From Streptomonospora nanhaiensis (GTDB taxonomy: Bacteria; Actinomycetota; Actinomycetes; Streptosporangiales; Streptosporangiaceae), in the NCBI RefSeq assembly GCF_026642255.1, contig NZ_CP113264.1, positions 3,534,001 to 3,598,000 of the forward strand: 64,000 bases of DNA. Direction: 5' to 3'. Positions 50,038-57,611 of the stretch are shown here, one piece after another (within the stretch, counting starts at the first letter, position 1; each line of letters starts with the position of its first letter). A program made the translations under genes and the position numbers. A model generated the notes under the pieces. It had not been told where the DNA came from, searched no databases, and saw only the letters and a program-made list of their open reading frames with translations.

Positions 50038-51030
50038 TCAGTCCGTGGTGAAGCTGGACAGGGCCGCGGCCGGGAGGCGGCTGCCTGCCGAGCCGTGGGG
50101 GAGGATCTCCGTGATGCGGGCCAGTTCGGCGGCGGAGAGCTGGACGTCGGTGGCGCCGGCGTTCTCCTCGATGCGCTTGGTGCTGCGGGTGCCGGGAATG
50201 GGCGCGACGTCCTCGCCCTGGGCGAGCAGCCAGGCCAGCGCGAGTTGGGCGGTGGTGATGCCCTTGGTGTCGGCCAGATTCTTGAGCTGTTCGGTGGCGT
50301 GCAGGTTGTAGGCGTAGTTCTCGCCCTGCCAACGTTCGTCCCAGCTGCGCATGTCGTCCGCGGCGTACTCGCCGGCGGGCTTGACCTGGCCGGTGAGGAA
50401 GCCGCGGCCGAGCGGGGAGTAGGGCACCAGGCCGATGCCGAGTTCCCGCAGAACGGGAAGGATCTCCTCCTCGACCTCCCGCTCGAAGAGCGAGTACTCG
50501 TACTGGAGCACGGAGACCGGGGTGACGGCGTGGGCGCGGCGGATGTACCGGGGGCCGACGTTGCTCAGGCCGAAGTACCTCACCTTGCCTTCGGTGATCA
50601 GTTCGCCGACCGCGCCGGCGACCTCCTCGACCGGGATGTCGGGGTCGGAGATGTGCTGGTAGAAGAGGTCGATGTGGTCGCTCTGCAGGTAGCGCATGCT
50701 GTTCTCGGCGACCTTGCGGATGTTTTCCGGGCGGCTGTCGAAGGCGGAGCCGATCGCCGGGGCGGTCATGTCGAAGCCGAACTTGGTGGCGAGGACCACC
50801 TCGTCGCGGAAGTCTTTGACCGCCTTGCCCAGGAGGATCTCGTTGCTGCCGGTCCCGGCGCCGTACAGCTCGGCGGTGTCGAAGAAGTCGATCCCGAGTT
50901 CGTGGGCGCGGCGGATGGTCGCGATGCCCTCGTCGTCGTTCGAGGCGCCGTAGGCCATGGACATGCCCATGGTCCCCAGGCCGAGCGCCGAGACGCGCAG
51001 ACCCTGAGAGCCCAGATTGCGGTGCTGCAT
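50038..51030 (-). CDS. aldo/keto reductase
   Basis: This 330-residue AKR of normal length has Asp in FFDTAELYG with Tyr, Lys in LATKFGF and His in LFYQHISDPD; the C-terminus IPGTRSTKRIEENAGA binds NADPH. It resembles AKR13-type enzymes (YajO/pyridoxal reductase-like). It is divergent from the TetR gene with two matching operators between them, so it is probably induced by a reactive carbonyl or drug sensed by that TetR. It is cargo inside the Tn3-repeat-bounded segment. Confidence 0.92.
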   Translation of the reverse strand: MQHRNLGSQGLRVSALGLGTMGMSMAYGASNDDEGIATIRRAHELGIDFFDTAELYGAGTGSNEILLGKAVKDFRDEVVLATKFGFDMTAPAIGSAFDSRPENIRKVAENSMRYLQSDHIDLFYQHISDPDIPVEEVAGAVGELITEGKVRYFGLSNVGPRYIRRAHAVTPVSVLQYEYSLFEREVEEEILPVLRELGIGLVPYSPLGRGFLTGQVKPAGEYAADDMRSWDERWQGENYAYNLHATEQLKNLADTKGITTAQLALAWLLAQGEDVAPIPGTRSTKRIEENAGATDVQLSAAELARITEILPHGSAGSRLPAAALSSFTTD

Positions 51031-51069
51031 GAGTTCACTCCCTCAACGGTTCGCCGGTTCCACCCAGAG

Positions 51070-51094
51070 GTCAAACCGAACTGTTCGGTTTGAC
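51070..51094. promoter_or_regulatory. TetR operator 1 (AKR side)
   Basis: GTCAAACCGAA and TTCGGTTTGAC form perfect 11-base arms around CTG. The core ACCGAA-N3-TTCGGT is repeated at 51122-51136. Confidence 0.85.
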
Positions 51095-51121
51095 ACTACG
51101 CGTCGATCACCGTAACGGCAA

Positions 51122-51136
51122 ACCGAACGGTTCGGT
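51122..51136. promoter_or_regulatory. TetR operator 2 (TetR side)
   Basis: ACCGAAC-G-GTTCGGT is a perfect 15-base dyad with the same ACCGAA-N3-TTCGGT core as operator 1, 47 bases away centre to centre. It lies just before the TetR start. Confidence 0.82.
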
Positions 51137-51152
51137 GCTCTACCCTGGGGAT

Positions 51153-51773
51153 ATGCCTCAGTCTCGCGACTCCGATCAGAGCACAGCAGCAGCCGCCGTC
51201 GGCGACGCCACCCGCGAGCGCATTCTCAACGCTGCCATGGAGGAGTTCGCCCGCCATGGCATCGCAGGCGCCCGTGTGGACCGCATCGCCAAGCTCGCCA
51301 GAACCAGCAAAGAACGCGTCTACGCCTACTTTCGCGGCAAAGACGCGCTCTATGCCGACGTCACTGCACGGGAGTACGTCGTCATCGCCGAGGCCACCCA
51401 GATAGACCCGTCCGACCTCCCCGGCTACGCGGGCCGCCTGTTCGACTACTTCGTCGCCCGTCCAGACCACCACCGCCTGATCACCTGGGGCCGCCTCGAA
51501 CTGCCGGGCGCCGCAGCCGGTGCCGACGATCCCGCCCAGGCAGCGATCGCCCGCAAGATCGACCAGATCCGCCAAGTGCAGCAGGCCGGACAGCTCGACC
51601 CCGCCTGGGACCCGGCGGACGTCCTCGCCCTGGTGAATCAGATCGCCATGACCTGGGCCTCTCAGCCCGAACTCAGCGAGGCCGCCGCCGCACACGCCGT
51701 GGACCCCACCATCGCCGCCCGCCGCGCCGCGGTGGTGACCGCCGTCGAGCGGCTCTTCCCTCGAGCGCGCTGA
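51153..51773 (+). CDS. TetR-family regulator of the aldo/keto reductase
   Basis: This 206-residue protein has the TetR helix-turn-helix (HGIAGARVDRIAKLARTSKERVYAYFRGKDALY, key words ARTSKERVYAYFRGKDAL) and a C-terminal TetR_C_17-like domain ending AIARKIDQIRQVQQAGQLDP. It is divergent from the aldo/keto reductase, and the two palindromic operators in the gap are textbook sites for joint repression of both genes. Confidence 0.92.
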   Translation: MPQSRDSDQSTAAAAVGDATRERILNAAMEEFARHGIAGARVDRIAKLARTSKERVYAYFRGKDALYADVTAREYVVIAEATQIDPSDLPGYAGRLFDYFVARPDHHRLITWGRLELPGAAAGADDPAQAAIARKIDQIRQVQQAGQLDPAWDPADVLALVNQIAMTWASQPELSEAAAAHAVDPTIAARRAAVVTAVERLFPRAR

Positions 51774-52032
51774 GGTTCCCCGACCTGCGGCAGCCCTGCC
51801 CGGACATCCCCCGAACGGCGCCGGCCACCCCTGCCGCTCACCGATGGGCACATCCTGCTGACGAATCAGCGCTCCCGGGGTCCCGATAAGCCGGAAAGGG
51901 GCAACGGTCGGCTGGCCGCGACCACGGCACGCCGACACCGGGGCGGCTCGCAGCGATGGACGCCCTCGTTCGTGCGGGCCGGTCTGGCACCGTGCGGCGG
52001 TGCGCACCCTCGTTTGCTCAACCGGGTCGAGC

Positions 52033-52070
52033 GCTGAGCGTTGGATTTTCCACGAAAGCTACCGGGCCCC
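52033..52070 (-). repeat. right 38-bp terminal inverted repeat, Tn3-family element
   Basis: On the minus strand this reads GGGGCCCGGTAGCTTTCGTG and onward to CCAACGCTCAGC, differing from the left repeat at four positions. Its outer end is at 52070. Confidence 0.85.
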
Positions 52071-52734
52071 GTGTACGCGGGCGATGCCCGACCAGGGGCC
52101 GCCAGGGCCTCAGGGCACTGGGTCCCGCCCGTGTCGCCCCGCGACCGGCGTCCTTCCCGTGGGCGGCCGTTCCCCGCCCCTCGTTAATAACGTTTCGTTG
52201 GTAACGTAACTCAACAACAAAAACCCCTCGAGCACACGAAACGAATCCCTGGAGGCCCCCGAATCCTCACCCCCGATAAGTGAACCTTATCGGGGGTTAC
52301 CCCCGTGGGGGCGGCCGAGGCCCCCGGCGACCCCCTCCAGGGCCCCACAACGTAATTCAGGGCAGGTCAGGGGGCATCGAGAACGCGATGGGTACACCAT
52401 CGCCTGAATTCAGTGACCGCTGTCATGTCGCCGGGTGCGGGGCCCTCTTCACGCCGCGGGGGCCGACGCCCCCTGGATCACACCCGTGCGGACCCCGGTG
52501 CGGTGAGCCGCCGGACGTGCGCCGGCGCACCCCGGGACCCGTGCTCGTGACGAAGACCGGCAGGCCCGGTCGGCTTCCGGGAGGCGAACTGCGGTGACCT
52601 CGCAGTGCACGACGGCCAGGCTTACCCCGGCCCCGCGGGGGATCGCGCCCAGCGACGGGCCATCGGCGCGACGGGCCAGGGTCGCGCGGCGCCTGTCGGC
52701 CGGTCCCGAGAGCGGGATCCCGCCCTGCTGGGGG
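52071..52734. other. hairpin-rich non-coding junction
   Basis: No gene is recognisable. The stretch has an AT-rich patch near 52183-52230 with CGTTTCGT and, about 45 bases on, its complement ACGAAACG; a perfect hairpin at 52269-52297; CCCCC-GT-GGGGG just after it; and the palindrome CTGAATTCAG near 52406. The base composition changes here to that of the lower-GC block at 52735-55889. It looks like an element boundary rather than ordinary intergenic DNA. Confidence 0.5.
52269..52297. repeat. perfect 12-bp inverted repeat (hairpin)
   Basis: ACCCCCGATAAG and CTTATCGGGGGT flank TGAAC. It could terminate transcription or be part of a mobile-element end; the string CCCGATAAG occurs again at about 51883-51891. 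Confidence 0.7.
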
Positions 52735-53355
52735 TCAGACGAGGCCGCGTTCCCAGCAGATGCGGACGGCTTGCGCGCGGTCGGCGGCTCCCAGCTTCGA
52801 GTACGTGTGGAGGAGATGGGTTTTGACGGTGGACTCGCTGATTCGCAGTCGGGTTGCGATCGCTCTGTTGGTGAGGCCGTCGGCGACGAGGCGCAGTACG
52901 TCGATTTCTCTGGTGCTGAGCTCGGTCTCCGCCTCGCGTCCGAGGAGGGCCGCGAGTGCTGCGGGTGCCAGCACCGGCCGGCCAACGGCCAGGTCGCGCA
53001 CGGCGCGGACCAGTTCGGTGCGCGATGCGTCCTTGAGCAGGTATCCGTCTGCGCCGGCGTTGAGGGCGCTGCGGATGTCACGATCGGTGTCGTAGGTCGT
53101 GAGGACCAGCACTCGCGGTCGGCCCCGGGTTCTGTTCTTGACGAGTTCCCGGATCGCGGGGACACCGTCGCCGTCCGACATGCGCAGGTCCATGAGGACG
53201 ACGTCCGGTTCGGTGTCGGCGATGACAACCAGGCCTCGGGGGCCGCTGTCCGCCTCGCCGACCACGTCGATGCCGGGCTCGTCGGCGAAGACTCCGGCCA
53301 GGCCGTGCCTGACGATCGGATGGTCGTCGACGATGACGATTCGAACGGCGCTCAT
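52735..53355 (-). CDS. NarL/FixJ-family response regulator
   Basis: This 206-residue protein has a receiver domain (VRIVIVDDHPIVRHGL, phospho-acceptor Asp in DVVLMDLRM, conserved Lys in GYLLKDAS) and a LuxR-type helix-turn-helix (LSTREIDVLRLVADGLTNRAIATRLRISESTVKTHL, key words GLTNRAIATRLRISESTVKTHL). It overlaps the kinase stop by ATGA and is its cognate partner. Codon use is less GC-rich than in most of the window. Confidence 0.95.
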   Translation of the reverse strand: MSAVRIVIVDDHPIVRHGLAGVFADEPGIDVVGEADSGPRGLVVIADTEPDVVLMDLRMSDGDGVPAIRELVKNRTRGRPRVLVLTTYDTDRDIRSALNAGADGYLLKDASRTELVRAVRDLAVGRPVLAPAALAALLGREAETELSTREIDVLRLVADGLTNRAIATRLRISESTVKTHLLHTYSKLGAADRAQAVRICWERGLV

Positions 53356-54590
53356 CGTGGCACCTTCGCTGCGATCGTGGTGCCGTGGCCGGGGTCGGAT
53401 TCGACGATCAGATGGCCGCCGACTTCGGCGAGTCGCTCCTTCATTCCCGAGAGACCCCTCCCTCGAACTATCGTGCCGGGATCGAATCCGACGCCGTCGT
53501 CCGCGACGTCCAGCAGCAGGGTGTCAGGGAGCCAGCTCAGCGTCACGGTGACCGACGAGGCCCGGGCATGGCGTGCGACATTGGCCAACGACTCCTGCGT
53601 GACTCGTAGCACCACGTCGTCACCGTCGCCGGCGACCGGGGCTCCGACGACGACGAGTTCGGCCGGCGTTGCCTGAGACGCGGCCCAGCGTTCGATGAGG
53701 CCGCGGAGCGCGCTGGTGAGATCGTCCTTGGCCAGTTGGTGTGGAGCCAGGGCGCGCACGGCTCTGCGTGCCTCGGAGAGGCAGTCCCTTGCTGCGTGCT
53801 CCGCCCGTTCGATCCCCGGCCGTGCACTCTGCCCGAGATCGCCGGGGAGCGCCTCGAGCTGGCGGATCACTCCGACGAGGCCCTGGGCCACCGTGTCGTG
53901 GATCTCGCGCGACAGCCGGGCGCGTTCCTGAGCGACGCCCGCGGAGCGGGCTTGTTCGAGCAGTAGCTCGTGAAGGGCGAGGTTCTCCCGGTGAGCTTCG
54001 GCGAGTTCGGCGGCGACGCGCTCCCGTTCGTCCGCGTGCTCCTCCCGCAACTGCGCGAACCATGTCATCGCGCCGGCGAGGCCGACGTTGACCAGGAGCA
54101 GGGTGACGAAGACGAGCGGGCTGGTCGTCACGCCTGCAACAGCGCCCGCCTGGCCGAAGGCGCACAGCAGAGCCGTACCGATGATCCCTGCGAAGACGAC
54201 ACGTCGAGGCAGGAAACGCTCGACGTCGAGGAAGCCCAGAAAGGCGTAGACGCACAGAAACGGGTTGAGGGTGACCCCCGCCAGCAGGGTGAGGCCGTGC
54301 ACGAGGTAGAGGGCCGTCGCCAGGCGGCTGCCCTCGTGCGCCCTCTGGTACACCAGTTCCATACAGACGCGGAGCACGAGCAGCACGACGATCGGTGACA
54401 CGACCCGCAGCGGAGCCGGCTCCGCTCGATCACTGAGAAGAGGAGGGAAGTCTCCGCCGATTCCCAGGCTGATCGCGAGCACGAGGGAGAGCGCGGCGAC
54501 CGACAATCCGATCCACAGCGCGGAGGCTCCCGCCGGGCCGGCAGATGTCGGCGCCGGGCCTCGCCCCGATCCGCTTCGTCTTGGCACCAC
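53352..54590 (-). CDS. NarL-type sensor histidine kinase
   Basis: This 412-residue kinase has about six N-terminal membrane helices, a coiled linker (AQLREEHADERERVAAELAEAHRENLALHEL), the HisKA_3 phospho-acceptor His in RLSREIHDTVAQGL, and an HATPase_c domain with RVTQESLANVARHA (N box) and DVADDGVGFDP (G1). It has no extracellular sensor domain, so it probably senses membrane or intramembrane signals, as LiaS/DesK-like kinases do. The start is most likely GTG 54590. It is divergent from the acyltransferase, a candidate target. Confidence 0.9.
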   Translation of the reverse strand: MVPRRSGSGRGPAPTSAGPAGASALWIGLSVAALSLVLAISLGIGGDFPPLLSDRAEPAPLRVVSPIVVLLVLRVCMELVYQRAHEGSRLATALYLVHGLTLLAGVTLNPFLCVYAFLGFLDVERFLPRRVVFAGIIGTALLCAFGQAGAVAGVTTSPLVFVTLLLVNVGLAGAMTWFAQLREEHADERERVAAELAEAHRENLALHELLLEQARSAGVAQERARLSREIHDTVAQGLVGVIRQLEALPGDLGQSARPGIERAEHAARDCLSEARRAVRALAPHQLAKDDLTSALRGLIERWAASQATPAELVVVGAPVAGDGDDVVLRVTQESLANVARHARASSVTVTLSWLPDTLLLDVADDGVGFDPGTIVRGRGLSGMKERLAEVGGHLIVESDPGHGTTIAAKVPR

Positions 54591-54707
54591 TCGATTGTCG
54601 CCGTCCCGAACGACGATCCGCCGGCGTCTCCGCTCCACCGATCGGTGGATATCCGGCTGCCCCGATGATCGATGTGCCGGCCCGGTGCGATCCGTAGCGT
54701 CGCCGGC

Positions 54708-55889
54708 ATGACGACCTCCTCCAAGGAACCGGCCCCTGTCCGCACGGCGGAGCCCGCCGGCCGCCCGCAACGGATACACGGACTGGATGCGCTTCGTGGC
54801 GGTGCCTTGCTGCTGGGCATCGTGTTGCACGCATGCGTGCCGTTCATCGCGACCCAGTCCTGGTTCTTCCACGATCGATACACGTCGGTGGGACTCGCCG
54901 AGACGAACTTCGTCATCCACTCGTTCAGGATGGTGCTGTTCATGACGCTGGCCGGTTACTTCGGGGCTCTGATGCTCGACCGGCGCGGCGCCCGGCGGTA
55001 CGTGGGTGATCGAGCCAAGCGCGTCCTGCTGCCCATGTTCGCGTTCTGGCCGGTCGCGGTGTTTCCGCTCGGCCTGCTGGCGCTCATGTTCGCAAGCACT
55101 CGTCCCGGCACGGCGCAGCCCGAGGTGACCGACCCGCTGGTCATGTTCGGTCCCGGTCAGCTCTGGTTCCTTCTCGTGCTCATGGAATGCATCGTGATCA
55201 CTGTGGCGGTGCGCGCTCTGCTCATCCGGTTCATCGGGAGGGAACGGACGTCGGCGTTCTCCGAGCGGATGGCGACGCTGTTCTCGTCGCGCGCCGGCGT
55301 CCTCGTGGCATCCGTGCCCTACACCGTCGTCGTGTTGATCCAGGGGAGGCCGATGTCGGGGATCATCGAGCCCGCAACGATCGTTCCCGAGGTCGCCCCA
55401 CTCGTCGGATACCTCGGCGCCTTCGCGGTCGGCTGGGCACTGCGCCGTCGCTCCGACGCACTGGCCGGAATCAGCAGGGACTGGGCCGCGTATCTCACCG
55501 TCGGGGCGATCAGCCTGTCGATCATGCTGATCGCCCAAGGGCAGGTTCCGCTACCCATGGGCGCGGCGTTGGTCGCCCTCGGCGGATGGTGCGTGACCTA
55601 CGGTCTGATCGGCGTGTGCGTGCGCTTCCTCAGCCGCCCCCGCCCGGCGATCCGGTACCTGGCCGACGCCTCCTACTGGATGTACCTGATGCACCTGCCG
55701 ATCGTGGTCGCCATCGGGATGAGCCTTGCGGACCTGAACCTCCCGGTCGCGGTCAAGCTGTCGATCACCCTGATCGGTTCCAGCGCGATGCTGCTCCTCA
55801 CGTACCAGCTAGCCGTCCGCTGCACACCGCTCGGCGCCTGGCTGAACGGACACCGACACCCGTGGAAGAGCGCCGAACGAGGGGCGTGA
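54708..55889 (+). CDS. acyltransferase-3 family membrane protein
   Basis: This 393-residue polytopic protein has about ten transmembrane helices and the Acyl_transf_3 pattern: RIHGLDALRGGALLLGIVLHACVPF with the catalytic His and HSFRMVLFMTLAGYFGALM. Another conserved piece is YLADASYWMYLMHLPIVV. Such enzymes O-acylate cell-surface glycans, lipids or antibiotics. It is divergent from the sensor kinase, so it is a likely target of the two-component system. GC content is visibly lower than in the neighbouring genes. Confidence 0.9.
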   Translation: MTTSSKEPAPVRTAEPAGRPQRIHGLDALRGGALLLGIVLHACVPFIATQSWFFHDRYTSVGLAETNFVIHSFRMVLFMTLAGYFGALMLDRRGARRYVGDRAKRVLLPMFAFWPVAVFPLGLLALMFASTRPGTAQPEVTDPLVMFGPGQLWFLLVLMECIVITVAVRALLIRFIGRERTSAFSERMATLFSSRAGVLVASVPYTVVVLIQGRPMSGIIEPATIVPEVAPLVGYLGAFAVGWALRRRSDALAGISRDWAAYLTVGAISLSIMLIAQGQVPLPMGAALVALGGWCVTYGLIGVCVRFLSRPRPAIRYLADASYWMYLMHLPIVVAIGMSLADLNLPVAVKLSITLIGSSAMLLLTYQLAVRCTPLGAWLNGHRHPWKSAERGA

Positions 55890-55916
55890 ACGCCGCTTGG
55901 CCGCTCCCGCGCTGCC

Positions 55917-55954
55917 GGTGTCCCAGTAGTTTTCGCGGAGCATCCGACGTTTTC
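55917..55954 (+). repeat. solitary diverged Tn3-type terminal repeat
   Basis: GTAGTTTTCGCGGAGCATCC within this stretch matches the left repeat at 49467 at 21 of 25 positions counted from GTAG (55926-55950). It lies after the acyltransferase and has no partner of its own nearby. It suggests a second, degraded insertion of a related element. Confidence 0.6.
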
Positions 55955-56062
55955 TCCCGGCTCCACGCCCCGCCCGGAGCCCCGCCCCACGGGCAACGCC
56001 ACGGGGCCGCGTCCGGAACACGCGACCGCCCGCTGTCGGACCCCTCCGGCACAATGCGGCCC

Positions 56063-56434
56063 ATGAACCCATCAGCCACACCCGCCCACCACGCCCTGAA
56101 CTACGTGGAACTCACCGTCACCGACCTGCAGGAGGCCCAACGGTTCTACGCCGAGGCGTTCGGGTGGCGCTTCAACGACTACGGCCCCATGTACGCGGGC
56201 ATCCGGGGCCCGGGGGAGGAGGACCACGAGGTCGGCGGCCTCACCACCCAGGGCCGGGTGCGGCCCGGAGGCCCCTTCGTGCTGCTCTTCTCCCAGGACC
56301 TGGACCGGTCGGTGGAGGCGGTCACCCGCGCCGGGGGGCGCATCGTCGAAGCCCCCTACGCCTTCCCGGGCGGGCGCCGCTTCCACTTCGCCGACCCCAG
56401 CGGCAACGAACTGGGGGTATGGGCGCACTCCTAG
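56063..56434 (+). CDS. VOC-family (glyoxalase-like) protein
   Basis: This 123-residue protein is a single vicinal-oxygen-chelate domain: HALNYVELTVTDLQEAQRFYAEAFGWRF (key words YVELTVTDLQEAQRFY) at the N-terminus, and HFADPSGNELGVWA at the C-terminus with the metal-binding Glu. The first metal His is replaced (NYVEL), as in many lyases and binding proteins of the family. ATG 56063 is about 7 bases after a CACAAT -10, so the message may be leaderless. Its substrate is unknown. Confidence 0.88.
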   Translation: MNPSATPAHHALNYVELTVTDLQEAQRFYAEAFGWRFNDYGPMYAGIRGPGEEDHEVGGLTTQGRVRPGGPFVLLFSQDLDRSVEAVTRAGGRIVEAPYAFPGGRRFHFADPSGNELGVWAHS

Positions 56435-56574
56435 ACCCACCGCCGGGGCGGGGCCCGCACACCGCGCCGACCCCGCCCCGGCCGCCCACCGCCCCCGGGC
56501 GTGGGAATCCCGCCCCACGGCGCGGCCCGGCTCCTCCACCGCGCCCCGGGTGCGGCGGCGCCCCGCACCCCCCA

Positions 56575-56601
56575 GGAGGAACCCCTCCCGAGGGTTCCTC
56601 C
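56575..56601. terminator. bidirectional terminator hairpin
   Basis: GGAGGAACCC (56575-56584) and GGGTTCCTCC (56592-56601) form a perfect 10-base-pair stem with a 7-base loop between the convergent VOC and hydrolase genes. Confidence 0.8.
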
Positions 56602-56604
56602 GCC

Positions 56605-57483
56605 CTACCGGGCCAGCAGGGCGCGCAGCGCCTTGACGACCTCCGCCGGGTCCTCCTCCGCCATGAAGTGGCCGCAGGAGACCGTGGCGTGGTGCAGGTC
56701 CCGCGCCCACTCCCTCCACCGGGACAGGGCGTCGAAGCCGAGCTCGGACCCCCAGTCCTGCTGGAGCACCGTCACGGGCATCGACAACGTCCGCCCCGCC
56801 GCCCGGTCGGCCTCGTCGTCGGCCACGTCCACCCCGGCCGAGGCCCGGTAGTCGGCGACGATGGAGGGCACCGCCTCCCGGCTCGCCCGCAGGTAGGCGG
56901 CGCGCACCGGCGCCGGGATCGCCTCGGGGTCGCGCGCCCACACGTCCAGGAAGTGACCGAAGAACACGTCGGGCTCCGCGCCGATCAACGCCTCGGGCAG
57001 ACCCGGCCGCTGCGCCATCAGGTACAGGTGGAAGCCCACCGACGCCGACACCCCGTGCATCACGTCCCACATGTCCAGGGTCGGCAGCACGTCCAGCGAC
57101 GCCAGGTGGGTGACGGCGCCGGGGTGGTCCAGGCCCGCGCGGATCGCGACCAGCGCACCGCGGTCGTGGCCCGCCAGCGCGAACCGGTCGTGGCCCAGGG
57201 CCGCGGCCAGGGCGACCACGTCCGCGGCCATGGTCCGCTTGGCGTAGGCGCGCCCGTCGGTGTCGGCGGGCTTGTCGCTGTCACCGTAGCCGCGCAGGTC
57301 CGGGCAGATGACGGTGTGGTCGGCGGCCAGGTCCGCCGCCACGTGGCGCCACATCAGGTGCGTCTGCGGAAACCCGTGCAACAGCACCAGGGGGCTGCCC
57401 GAGCCCCCCACGGCGGCGTTGAGCGCCACCCCCTCGGCCACGGGCACACGCTGGTAGTCGAATCCGCTGATCCTCGGTTCCAC
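56605..57483 (-). CDS. alpha/beta hydrolase, haloacetate-dehalogenase type
   Basis: This 292-residue hydrolase has the Asp nucleophile in GHDRGA (not the Ser of esterases), HGFPQTHLMW, DLRGYGDSDKP and the catalytic His in CGHFMAEE. The GHDRGA elbow is characteristic of fluoroacetate/haloacetate dehalogenases and epoxide hydrolases. I prefer GTG 57483, because GGAGGT lies 4 bases before it; GTG 57495 is an alternative. The natural substrate may be any short halo-acid or epoxide. Confidence 0.9.
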   Translation of the reverse strand: MEPRISGFDYQRVPVAEGVALNAAVGGSGSPLVLLHGFPQTHLMWRHVAADLAADHTVICPDLRGYGDSDKPADTDGRAYAKRTMAADVVALAAALGHDRFALAGHDRGALVAIRAGLDHPGAVTHLASLDVLPTLDMWDVMHGVSASVGFHLYLMAQRPGLPEALIGAEPDVFFGHFLDVWARDPEAIPAPVRAAYLRASREAVPSIVADYRASAGVDVADDEADRAAGRTLSMPVTVLQQDWGSELGFDALSRWREWARDLHHATVSCGHFMAEEDPAEVVKALRALLAR

Positions 57484-57611
57484 GGTTACCTCCACTGGTT
57501 CGGTTCTTCGTCCAGAGCATGCCGGGCGCGGATGAGCAGGCGATGAGCGCCCGCTGAGCGCCCCCGCCTGCGACGACCGGCCACGGCCCCGAGCCCGCTA
57601 CCGTGGAGGAC

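Larger units (their letters stand above)
49467..52070. mobile_element. degenerate Tn3-family element with AKR-TetR cargo
   Basis: The two 38-bp inverted repeats enclose 2.6 kb holding a truncated, frameshifted transposase N-terminus (49563-49960) and a divergent aldo/keto reductase/TetR pair. The rest of the transposase and any resolvase are missing, so the element is not autonomous. The flanks GCGTA (left) and GTGTA (right) agree at 4 of 5 positions, near the 5-bp target duplication of this family, if the tip is read with one extra G. Mobility now is unlikely unless supplied in trans. Confidence 0.75.

Noticed and set aside
49812-50051. A separate small gene starting at 49812
   Set aside because: The sequence LARAMEHDSPTALF is a continuation of the Tn3 transposase N-terminus in a shifted frame and is part of the pseudogene.
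52280-52597. A 105-codon plus-strand frame in the spacer
   Set aside because: It is Gly/Pro/Arg-rich, overlaps the perfect hairpin and has no ribosome-binding site or homology.
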